DNA of 13,635 bases from positions 1 through 13,635 of the forward strand of contig CAYOEZ010000126.1 in NCBI GenBank assembly GCA_964402955.1, in the 5' to 3' direction. The stretch is from CAYOEZ01 sp964402955 (GTDB lineage Bacteria; Chloroflexota; DTOL01; DAOUCN01). Shown piece by piece: positions 1-6,017 of this stretch (position 1 is the stretch's first letter; the number at the start of each line of letters is the position of its first letter). The notes under the pieces were generated by a model. The model saw only the letters and a program-made list of their open reading frames with translations. It searched no databases and was not told the DNA's origin. Made by a program: the position numbers and the translations under genes.

Positions 1-715
1 GGTGCAGCAGCTCTTCAAGCGCCAGCGCGGAGTTGATTGCCTTGATACCCTCTTGCAGCGTGCGCAACTCGATCAGGCGGTCGCCCAGCCCGGTGGCCGT
101 TTCCTCGAGCACGCGCGCCTTACTGTTGAGACGTTCGGTCAGTTGCTCGATATGGCTCTGGCGGCGCTCGAAAAGCCATGCCATATACATCGCTGTAAAC
201 ATCAGGCAAAAGATCATGACATAACGCGGAACGAACCCAGGATCGAGGAGAAACCACCATCCCCCGGCCGAGAAGCGTAGCGCCACACCATAGAGAGGAG
301 CGATGAGATAGGAGACGAAGAGCAAGGACGGCAAGACGGGATAGTAAACTGCGGCCTTGAGCGCAAGTGGGGCAAAGAGAACAAAGAGGTCACTGGTCAG
401 GCCGCCCGTAGCGGTAACCAGAAGCGACACGAAGACGAGATCGGTCATGTATGACACGATCACCAACGGATTAACCAGTCTGGGGGCAAGCGCAGAACGC
501 GCAAAGACGAGCATGAAGCCGGCGCTGACCACAAGATAGATAGCCCACCACGTCAGTGACGCCCGGCTGGGGTGCCCACCATTGGTGTACCAGAGCGCGG
601 CAATGCCCACCGCCAGCAGGAGCCCCTTGACGGGATTTCCTGCCCGCGCCTCGCCCCGGCGGAGGTCGGCGTGCGTATCACTGCTCATCTGTTCGTTCTG
701 GGTGTTTGTTGTCAT
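1..715 (-). CDS. Multi-TM sensor histidine kinase, N-terminal part (runs off the window edge)
   Basis: The 238 visible codons begin at an ATG 57 bases after the stop of the upstream gene. The first 28 residues are polar and are followed by about six hydrophobic segments (roughly residues 29-44, 55-72, 83-101, 107-123, 128-146, 163-182). The stretch around residues 90-125, with an Asp at the start of a helix and a T-G-G turn, resembles the membrane sensor region found in front of many GAF/histidine kinase proteins. Residues 183-225 are charged and heptad-like (a coiled coil), leading into what looks like the first helix of a GAF domain (around L-R-T-L-Q-E-G-I-K-A-I-N). The kinase core lies beyond base 1 and is not seen, so histidine kinase is an inference; a diguanylate cyclase or phosphatase output is possible. 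It is probably the last visible gene of the operon starting at 4867. Met10 is an alternative start; no clear Shine-Dalgarno is seen. Confidence 0.7.
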   Translation of the reverse strand, partial: MTTNTQNEQMSSDTHADLRRGEARAGNPVKGLLLAVGIAALWYTNGGHPSRASLTWWAIYLVVSAGFMLVFARSALAPRLVNPLVIVSYMTDLVFVSLLVTATGGLTSDLFVLFAPLALKAAVYYPVLPSLLFVSYLIAPLYGVALRFSAGGWWFLLDPGFVPRYVMIFCLMFTAMYMAWLFERRQSHIEQLTERLNSKARVLEETATGLGDRLIELRTLQEGIKAINSALALEELLH

Positions 716-772
716 AATGAATGGCTTGCCAATGGCACAACCCTGGCTTCGCAAAATGCAGTTGGTGAGGTT

Positions 773-2131
773 TTACCGGCGCCTGGTTGCAGTCGCCGTC
801 GGCGCAGGCGTCGCTGTGGGCGGCGGCGGTTGCTGCGTTGCCGTGGGCGGAGGCGGCGCAGGTCGTGTGGGCGACGGCGCCGCTTGCGGTGTGCTGGTTG
901 GCGTCGGCGTCTCCGTCATGGTTGGAAGCAGTGTTGCAGTAGCAGTTGGCGTCGCCGTCGCAGGGATGACTGTCGCGGTCGCCGTCGCTGAAGCCGTCGC
1001 CGTCGCAGGAATGACGGTCGCGGTCGCTGTGGACGTCTCTGTGGCGGTTGCCGTCTGCGTGCGCGTCGCCGTCGCTGTCTGTGTTGCAGTCGCCGACGCC
1101 GTTGCAGTTGGCACGGGAGGCAACGCAACACGGCTGTGCCACACGCCGGCAACCGTGGCGACGAACAGATCGTCACGCGGGCCCTGTACCAGGCCACGCA
1201 CTTGCATTGGCCCGAGACCACGCCTCAGCTCGCTCCAGGTGAGACCGCCGTTCGTTGTCCTGTAGATCGTGTCGTCAGTGCCAACAAAGCCCACGCGCTC
1301 GTCTCGTGCATCCCAGAGTATCGTGTGCACGCTTGTGCGCGCCGTGAGCGTTGTCATCTCCGCCCACGTCGCTCCGTCGTTGCTGCTCTTGTACAGCGCG
1401 TCCGCCGCGCCGGCGTAGACTGCGCCGTCAACCGGCCCAACCGCCAGCGCCGCCGGCGCGAACGCGTTAACCGGCGAAGACACAGAGCGCCAGGTGCGTC
1501 CCGCATCATGAGTGACCAGCAGCGCAGTTGCCGTCATGGCAAACACATGCGCTGGATCAGCCGGGTCAATGGTCAGCGCCAGAGCCGAGAACGGAGTGTC
1601 CCAGGCGCCCTGTTGCGACCAGACGGAACCGCCATTGATACCCACAAACACACGCGAGCCGAGAATGGCGTAGATCGTATCGCCGCCGCGGGCCACTCCC
1701 AGCGCACGAATGCCGCCACTGCCGAAACCGCTCCCGACCATGCTCCACGAGCGAGCGCCGTCGCCGCTGCGATAGATAGCAGACTCTCCACCCGGGAGAG
1801 TCACTGCCAGGTAGGCGACTTCCTGGCTATCCGGGTCAACCGCCAGCGCCGTTGCGGGAATGTCACCCAATGCGCCCACGGGCAGGCCCAGGTTGGCGAT
1901 GCGCCACGATGCACCGCCGTCGCCGGATACACGAATACCGCCCCCAGCGAGCAAAGCGTAAAGTAACGGGGTTGCTCCGCTGCCGGCTGCAAGCTGCGTG
2001 ACGGTGCCCGCGCTCAAAGCCGTGCGTTGCCATAGTTCGGATCGATCCTCGGCCCACGCCTCCGGCAGGAGAAGAAGAGGGGCTAAGAAGAACAGGACCG
2101 CCGCAGCAAGCTGGACAGATTTGCGTTTCAT
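773..2131 (-). CDS. Secreted Asp-box (BNR/YCF48-like) beta-propeller protein with Thr/Ala/Pro tail
   Basis: A 452-residue protein. It has a classic signal peptide: basic M-K-R-K, a hydrophobic core at 7-22, and likely cleavage after A-W-A (about residue 27). Residues 30-335 hold at least six Asp-box motifs (S/N-x-D/G-G-x-x-W type), ending near residues 76, 129, 171, 214, 256 and 299. That is the signature of a sialidase/sortilin/YCF48-like propeller, but no sialidase catalytic residues are evident, so a binding or scaffold role is more likely than hydrolysis. Residues 338-452 are a Thr/Ala/Pro/Ser tail that ends in three Arg, with no LPXTG motif and no C-terminal membrane helix; the tail may span or bind the envelope. 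The ATG overlaps the TGA of the upstream FecR-type gene (ATGA), so translation is probably coupled. The propeller class is clear; the ligand is unknown. Confidence 0.8.
   Translation of the reverse strand: MKRKSVQLAAAVLFFLAPLLLLPEAWAEDRSELWQRTALSAGTVTQLAAGSGATPLLYALLAGGGIRVSGDGGASWRIANLGLPVGALGDIPATALAVDPDSQEVAYLAVTLPGGESAIYRSGDGARSWSMVGSGFGSGGIRALGVARGGDTIYAILGSRVFVGINGGSVWSQQGAWDTPFSALALTIDPADPAHVFAMTATALLVTHDAGRTWRSVSSPVNAFAPAALAVGPVDGAVYAGAADALYKSSNDGATWAEMTTLTARTSVHTILWDARDERVGFVGTDDTIYRTTNGGLTWSELRRGLGPMQVRGLVQGPRDDLFVATVAGVWHSRVALPPVPTATASATATQTATATRTQTATATETSTATATVIPATATASATATATVIPATATPTATATLLPTMTETPTPTSTPQAAPSPTRPAPPPPTATQQPPPPTATPAPTATATRRR
776..1120 (-). repeat. Low-complexity DNA coding the Thr/Ala/Pro tail of the propeller protein
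   Basis: About 115 codons dominated by ACN and GCN read on the minus strand as alternating Thr and Ala, with Pro increasing toward the C-terminus. The same DNA read on the plus strand yields a spurious Val/Ala-rich frame. Confidence 0.7.
935..1024 (-). repeat. Two tandem copies of a 45-base coding repeat in the propeller protein tail
   Basis: The tail of the propeller protein contains two adjacent 15-residue units (about residues 370-384 and 385-399), each with V-I-P-A-T-A-T near its start. The DNA copies differ at only a few bases, which points to recent slippage or unequal exchange inside the Thr/Ala tail. Confidence 0.6.
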
Positions 2132-3414
2132 CGTTTGCGCGTCGGTGTGGGGGGCACAGGCGTATTCGTCGGCGGCGGCTGCGGGGTGGCGGTGGGCGGC
2201 GCCGGCGTGTAGGTTGGCGCCACGATGGGAAGCGGCGTCGCGGTTGCAGGCAGCGCAATGGTGGTCGGCGTGAGCGACGGCGTCAGTGGTGTGGCCGGCG
2301 CGGGACTAAGGAGCGGCGTTGCCGTGACTGGCCGCACGGTCGGCGTTGCTGTCAGTCTAGGGGTAGGCGTCGGCGCTACAGTCACCGCTGGCGTCGCTGT
2401 GAATACAGGCAGCGCAGTCGCGGTTGCGGATGGAGAGGCAGCCGTCGCTCCCTGGCGCTGCACCGCGGCAGACCCGTTCAGCGCGACTGTGATTTCTTCG
2501 CCGGCGCCGACGGGCAGCAGACGATCGCCGATTCTCACCTCAACCTGGCCCTGATCAACCGACAGCAAGGTAAAGGCGCTGTCGACCGTTGTGCGGAAGG
2601 TAGCTGCGCCGTTGAGCGCGCGAGCAGTCAAGAAAGCCGTCTCAAGTTGAAAGAGGCCACTACTGCCTTGCGTGTGGGCCTGGCCGCTCACCAGACGCAC
2701 CACTGCCTCCCCGCTGCTCGCGATACGTTCTACCTCCAGGAGAGCGTTAGCAGAAAGGCGTATGCTGACCTTGCCGTCGGCCAGCGTCAGCTCGAATGCG
2801 CCCTGGTCGGGCGTCTGAATCTGGTCATGCAGAGCCAATAGCCTGCCACCTGTCCATTCCTGCCAGACGCTGCCGCCCGCCGCGACAATCTTGAGTTGAC
2901 CGCCGATAGCCTTCGCCGTGAGCAACACTGCCTGCGGAACGGGCGAGGGGGATGGCGCTGCACCCTGAGCAAAGATGCCCGTACCTGCGACCGCTACCCC
3001 GGCGAGAATGAGTATGACCAGGACGACAGGCGCCGCCGCCATCCACATGCGCCCGCGCAGCATGGGGCCGGCCGCTCTCTTCGCGGTCAACACGGTGGAT
3101 CCCAGCGCGGGCACAGCCGGACGCACTTGCTCGAGGGTAATAAAATGGTCGAGCTCGTTGATGAGACCCTCGATGCCGCGCCGCTCAGGATCGAGGGCGC
3201 GCAAACGCTCGAAGCACTCTTTGGCTGACCGCCACTTGCGTATGCGGTAGTCGCCCATACCCTGGCGGTAGAGTGCTTCAGCATCGGGTGCGAGATCGGT
3301 AAATGAAGTGCCCTCGTGCTTACTCGACAAAGTGCTGTCCTGTGCGGCCACTTGCGCATGGCCACTACTTGCGATCACGGATTCGCTAACGCCTAATGGT
3401 TCTGGCTGCGTCAT
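2128..3414 (-). CDS. TPR-like/transmembrane/FecR-domain protein with Thr/Pro tail
   Basis: The protein is 428 residues from the ATG at 3414, or 432 from an in-frame GTG at 3426; neither has a strong Shine-Dalgarno. Numbered from the GTG, residues 47-98 are a soluble helical segment resembling a TPR pair (Y-R-Q-G-M, then a Trp, then A-K-E-C-F-E-R-L). Residues 128-150 form one transmembrane helix. Residues 175-325 match the FecR pattern: a G-G-S-V-W start, a D-Q-I-Q-T-P turn, an L-A-D-G-K-V strand, then a second half with A-T-F-R-T and V-D-Q-G-Q-V-E-V. From about 326 the chain is Thr/Pro/Ala-rich and ends R-K-R. Topology is inferred as cytoplasmic TPR and external FecR domain plus tail. FecR-type proteins often control ECF sigma factors, but none is encoded here, so a structural or sensory role is equally possible. 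The start lies inside the end of the adhesin-like gene and the stop overlaps the propeller gene. Confidence 0.8.
   Translation of the reverse strand: MTQPEPLGVSESVIASSGHAQVAAQDSTLSSKHEGTSFTDLAPDAEALYRQGMGDYRIRKWRSAKECFERLRALDPERRGIEGLINELDHFITLEQVRPAVPALGSTVLTAKRAAGPMLRGRMWMAAAPVVLVILILAGVAVAGTGIFAQGAAPSPSPVPQAVLLTAKAIGGQLKIVAAGGSVWQEWTGGRLLALHDQIQTPDQGAFELTLADGKVSIRLSANALLEVERIASSGEAVVRLVSGQAHTQGSSGLFQLETAFLTARALNGAATFRTTVDSAFTLLSVDQGQVEVRIGDRLLPVGAGEEITVALNGSAAVQRQGATAASPSATATALPVFTATPAVTVAPTPTPRLTATPTVRPVTATPLLSPAPATPLTPSLTPTTIALPATATPLPIVAPTYTPAPPTATPQPPPTNTPVPPTPTRKR
2131..2451 (-). repeat. Low-complexity DNA coding the Thr/Pro tail of the FecR-domain protein
   Basis: About 107 codons with irregular T-P, A-T-P and P-T spacing, closing with P-T-R-K-R. 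The composition parallels the propeller tail but is richer in Pro; the two tails are not simple copies of each other. Confidence 0.65.
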
Positions 3415-4867
3415 CGAAGGGCGCACGCGCCGGCGCCGCTCGCAGCGGGCGGGTCATGTCATGGTCGAACTGCACAAGCGGAAGAAACACTTTGTACACA
3501 CGCACCGGTTGATTGACGACCTGCACGCTGTCCACGAACGTCCAGGTGTTGCGGAACCAATCCTGACGGTTGGCATTGTGCATTTCGATGGTCACGGTTT
3601 GCCCGGCATACGGTGTCAGGTCGAGCATTTTCTCAGCTACAATATCGGTGAGAGGCGGGATGCCATGTAGGTCCAAGTAGGCGTTGAACGTTTCGCAGTC
3701 CATGTTACCATCACGCAGCAACAGGCTAGGCGTCTGTTGCGATTGCATCTGGATGTTGACGTCGAACGAGTCAATGAGTAGGCCTGAGTGCCAACAGCCA
3801 AGAGTGTAATCATTCCAGACGTAATCATAGGTTTGGATGCGATACCATAGCTTGAGCGCCGGCGCCGGCAGATCCAACAACGACGGAACGACTATCGTCT
3901 GGCTTATAGAGGCCATGCTGTCAGGAGGTACATGCGCCTGCTGCGTTGGTGTAATGGCATCGCCGTAGGCGGGGCTGCCAAGTAGCGCCGTCCATTGTCC
4001 TTGCCCGCCAACAAACATGGCCAGAGTGATGCTCTTGCTCATCTCACCGCTCACGGTCCAGCCAGTCAACGTGCCAGTCTCGAAGCCGCCATTGCTGATG
4101 GAATTGACAAAGGTGGAGGCGTCGCCCCGGTCGCCACGGTACAGTTGCGTGTTGCCGGCGACATCGCGGGCGCGCACCTGAAAGTAATAGACGTGCCCGC
4201 GCTGCGCCATCGTAAAGGTAGCCACCGTGCCGGTGGTATTCGTCAGCCAGTCGCGCCAGGCGTTGCGCAGCCCATCGCGGTATTGGACGTCATAGCTCGC
4301 GACGCCGCTGCCGCCGTTGTCGCTTCCCGACCAGGAGACGACGAACGTCGCCGCATCCGTCACGGCGGGGAGCATATCGACCGACGCCGCGGGGCGCGTC
4401 GTGTCGATGTTGACCGGCACGCTATGCACAGGCTCGACCGCTCCAAGCGCGTCTACCGCGTAATAGTCCAGCGTGTGGCGGCCATCCTGTGCAATGGCGA
4501 AAGCGGCGCTATAGGTAACCCAGCCAGTGTTGTCCACCCTGTACAGGATAGCGACCGCGTCTGCAAGGCTTTCTTGCGCCGTCAGCGTCACCGTGACAGG
4601 AGACAAGAACCAACCATCGAGACCCGCCGTTGCCGTGAATTGATGAGTGCTGGAGACGGCAGAGAGAGCGGCGCCGTTGTTTGACGTTGGCGTGGAAGCA
4701 ACCGCCTGCTGCCCTGCCATTTTGGCTGTGCCTGCCGGCTGCTCCGATGCGTGGGCGACGGCAGCGCAGGCAACCAGGGCGACGAGCGCCACCCCCATGA
4801 AACAGACACCACTTGCGATGGTTGTGATCTTCGATCGTGTGGTGCGTACTGGCTTGTGGTCAATCAT
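3386..4867 (-). CDS. Secreted modular surface protein (OmpL47-like, FnIII-like and N-G-G-F-E jelly-roll modules)
   Basis: The protein is 493 residues from the ATG at 4867; a GTG directly upstream (4870) is possible and lies closer to a GGGGGTGA element at 4881-4888. Numbered from the GTG, there is an N-terminal hydrophobic segment at 17-40 with a signal-peptidase I site after A-H-A (about 41) and also a lipobox-like L-V-A-C at 32-35. Residues 78-160 resemble an OmpL47/chitobiase-C-type Ig module (W-F-L-S-P-V-T-V-T-L, Y-R-V-D, H-T-L-D-Y-Y-A-V-D, I-D-T-T-R-P). Residues 172-256 are an FnIII-like module (S-W-S-G-S-D, Y-D-V-Q-Y-R-D-G, D-V-A-G-N). Residues 258-455 are a jelly-roll-like module beginning N-G-G-F-E and ending Y-A-G-Q-T-V then F-V-D-S-V. 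F-L-P-L-V follows at 462-466, then 28 basic/Ala-rich residues that overlap the next gene. No catalytic motif is seen; adhesion or carbohydrate binding is inferred. First gene after the 4903-4932 promoter. Confidence 0.8.
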   Translation of the reverse strand: MIDHKPVRTTRSKITTIASGVCFMGVALVALVACAAVAHASEQPAGTAKMAGQQAVASTPTSNNGAALSAVSSTHQFTATAGLDGWFLSPVTVTLTAQESLADAVAILYRVDNTGWVTYSAAFAIAQDGRHTLDYYAVDALGAVEPVHSVPVNIDTTRPAASVDMLPAVTDAATFVVSWSGSDNGGSGVASYDVQYRDGLRNAWRDWLTNTTGTVATFTMAQRGHVYYFQVRARDVAGNTQLYRGDRGDASTFVNSISNGGFETGTLTGWTVSGEMSKSITLAMFVGGQGQWTALLGSPAYGDAITPTQQAHVPPDSMASISQTIVVPSLLDLPAPALKLWYRIQTYDYVWNDYTLGCWHSGLLIDSFDVNIQMQSQQTPSLLLRDGNMDCETFNAYLDLHGIPPLTDIVAEKMLDLTPYAGQTVTIEMHNANRQDWFRNTWTFVDSVQVVNQPVRVYKVFLPLVQFDHDMTRPLRAAPARAPFDDAARTIRR

Positions 4868-4902
4868 CACTGCTTTCGAGTCACCCCCACGCTATGTGGC
4901 AC

Positions 4903-4932
4903 ATTCTATCACAAATCGGCGAGAAGCGTCAA
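4903..4932 (-). promoter_or_regulatory. Sigma70-type promoter of the surface-protein/FecR/propeller/kinase operon
   Basis: On the minus strand, TTGACG (4927-4932) is separated by 18 bases from TAGAAT (4903-4908), which is preceded by TGA, an extended -10 context. The predicted transcript start near 4896 gives a leader of about 29 bases before the ATG at 4867. A GGGGGTGA element at 4881-4888 within that leader could serve as the Shine-Dalgarno, although its spacing is somewhat long. Confidence 0.65.
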
Positions 4933-4996
4933 CCTAAGGAGAAAACGCACCATGCTGAGCGGTGGATACGATGGTCAACACGGAGCAGAATGATAC

Positions 4997-5050
4997 TAAT
5001 CAACAAAGATGCCGCTGTCCCACGCTTCACGAGAGGGCATGGAACAGCGG
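4997..5050 (-). terminator. Intrinsic terminator after the MBL-fold gene
   Basis: In minus-strand RNA, bases 5050-5037 and 5025-5012 pair as a 14-bp stem around an 11-base loop. Two of the pairs are G-U. The stem is followed by a T-rich stretch (ATCTTTGTTGATT, about 5010-4998). In plus-strand RNA those two pairs become A-C mismatches, so the structure is oriented for leftward transcription. It lies about 145 bases after the stop of the MBL-fold gene. The T tract is interrupted, so efficiency is uncertain. Confidence 0.55.
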
Positions 5051-5104
5051 TGGCGCCTGAGACCTCAAACAAGAACGCAAATGACGTCCTTCTGCGCAAG
5101 GGGC

Positions 5105-5150
5105 GCTCATCAGAATAGCAGCGGTTTCCTTGAGACGGTATCTGATGAGC
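5105..5150. repeat. 10-bp perfect inverted repeat
   Basis: GCTCATCAGA at 5105-5114 and its exact reverse complement at 5141-5150 flank 26 bases. No T tract follows on either strand, so it is not a convincing terminator. It lies in the 3' region of the MBL-fold transcript and could be an operator, an RNA-stabilising hairpin or chance. Confidence 0.5.
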
Positions 5151-5195
5151 ACAAACGACGTTATAGTACGTGTGAAAGATACATGACGGCGCACT

Positions 5196-5969
5196 CTATC
5201 GCTTATGCGGGCGTATCTCGACATGCACGCCATCGCTGACAAGCTCCAGGGAGCCGTCACGCTGCGAACTGTAGACAGAAACACCTGACAAGGGCGGAAG
5301 CTGCTTGCTCTGGCTGGACTGACTGCCAGTAAAGAACACGACTGTCTGCACTGTCTCCGCCAGAGCAAGACCCGGAGTTGTTTTGGATGGAAGCGGAATC
5401 GCGACGACCGTGGCGTCAAAAGGCAGCGGCGAAGAGCTGCGCTGGCCGGGCAAGAGCAGACTTGTGTCACCATAGGATATGCGCAGCGCTAACGTCGTGC
5501 TTGCGACGTCCGTGATTTCGATGAGCGTGCCGTCTGCCAAGTCGATAACCATGCCTGCCTGAGCTTCGATAAGCGGTACACGACGTTCTTGCAGTATCGA
5601 CCGCCAGCTATCATACGCTGCGCCGGGCCGGCTGCCTGCGGGAGGCCCAAGAGCGAAGCCAATCTCGTAGCGTTTGCTGGCGTCCATGAGCGAAGCGATG
5701 GCGGAATTGCTTTGCTCCGTGGCAATCACGGCGCGCAGGCTGCGCTGCCAGAATGGCAGGCAGCGCCCCAGTGCGCTCAGCAGCACACTGGGCCTGGAGC
5801 CGCCATCGATCAGGGTGACGCTCCCGCTTGCAGTGCGCACGATGACGCCCTGCCCGCCGTCCACATCGAGCAGAAATACGTGCAGACGTCCGTCGGGCAT
5901 TTGCCCGATGGCAATCCAGACCAGCGCTGCGCCTGCAACCAGCAGGGCGAGAACAGTCCAGCTTTTCAT
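5196..5969 (-). CDS. Membrane-anchored ComEC-type MBL-fold protein lacking metal ligands (probable pseudoenzyme)
   Basis: The protein is 257 residues from the ATG at 5969 (M-K-S-W). The frame extends upstream to 6065, but that part has no domain character and overlaps the divergent protease gene. Residues 5-22 form one hydrophobic helix (anchor or signal). Residues 29-57 match the opening of the ComEC/Rec2 C-terminal metallo-beta-lactamase domain: L-H-V-F-L-L-D-V, G-Q-G-V-I-V-R-T, then V-T-L-I-D-G-G. Where active members have T-H-x-x-x-D-H, this one reads A-T-E-Q-S-N-S-A (83-90). The later G-D is G-Q (175-176), and H-H-G-S is replaced by P-L-P-S-K-T-T (192-198). Hydrolysis is therefore unlikely; a structural or binding role is inferred. 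It lacks the ComEC membrane channel, so a DNA-uptake role is doubtful. Transcribed from the promoter at 5982-6010 and divergent from the protease pair. Confidence 0.7.
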   Translation of the reverse strand: MKSWTVLALLVAGAALVWIAIGQMPDGRLHVFLLDVDGGQGVIVRTASGSVTLIDGGSRPSVLLSALGRCLPFWQRSLRAVIATEQSNSAIASLMDASKRYEIGFALGPPAGSRPGAAYDSWRSILQERRVPLIEAQAGMVIDLADGTLIEITDVASTTLALRISYGDTSLLLPGQRSSSPLPFDATVVAIPLPSKTTPGLALAETVQTVVFFTGSQSSQSKQLPPLSGVSVYSSQRDGSLELVSDGVHVEIRPHKR

Positions 5970-5981
5970 TTGCGTGGTCGT

Positions 5982-6010
5982 ATCGTAACACACTTTGGGT
6001 TGGTTTTCAA
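5982..6010 (-). promoter_or_regulatory. Promoter of the MBL-fold gene inside the divergent gap
   Basis: On the minus strand, TTGAAA (6005-6010), a 17-base spacer and TACGAT (5982-5987) form a reasonable sigma70-type promoter. The predicted start of transcription is only about 6-8 bases before the ATG at 5969, implying a nearly leaderless mRNA, and no Shine-Dalgarno is visible. The element occupies most of the 48-bp gap, so its occupancy should affect expression of the protease starting at 6018. Confidence 0.5.
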
Positions 6011-6017
6011 GACAAGC

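Larger units (their letters stand above)
4871..5195. other. Non-coding gap of about 325 bases between two minus-strand genes
   Basis: No credible protein gene is found here; short plus-strand reading frames lack domain character and ribosome sites. The gap holds three recognisable elements: the promoter at 4903-4932, the hairpin terminator at 4997-5050, and a separate 10-bp perfect inverted repeat at 5105-5150. The order along the minus strand (inverted repeat, terminator, promoter) fits the end of one transcription unit followed by the start of another. Confidence 0.6.

Noticed and set aside
776..1120. Possible CRISPR-like or regulatory repeat array
   Set aside because: Units are short, irregular multiples of codons without spacers; they encode a Thr/Ala/Pro tail.
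582..1265. Plus-strand frame rich in Val/Ala (227 residues) opposite the propeller gene tail
   Set aside because: It is the complement of Thr/Ala codons of the real minus-strand gene, has no domain or ribosome site, and its composition is explained by the repeat.
1136..1966. Plus-strand frame of 276 residues opposite the propeller gene
   Set aside because: Arg/His-rich shadow; the minus-strand reading has a signal peptide and six Asp-box motifs.
773..4867. LPXTG or PEP-CTERM type sorting signal in the exported proteins
   Set aside because: No LPXTG, no C-terminal hydrophobic helix plus basic tail arrangement; only basic end caps and the L-P-x-V patch.
5589..6017. 143-residue upstream extension of the first protease frame
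   Set aside because: It is antisense to the well-supported MBL-fold gene and has no signal peptide or domain; the export segment follows the ATG at 6018.
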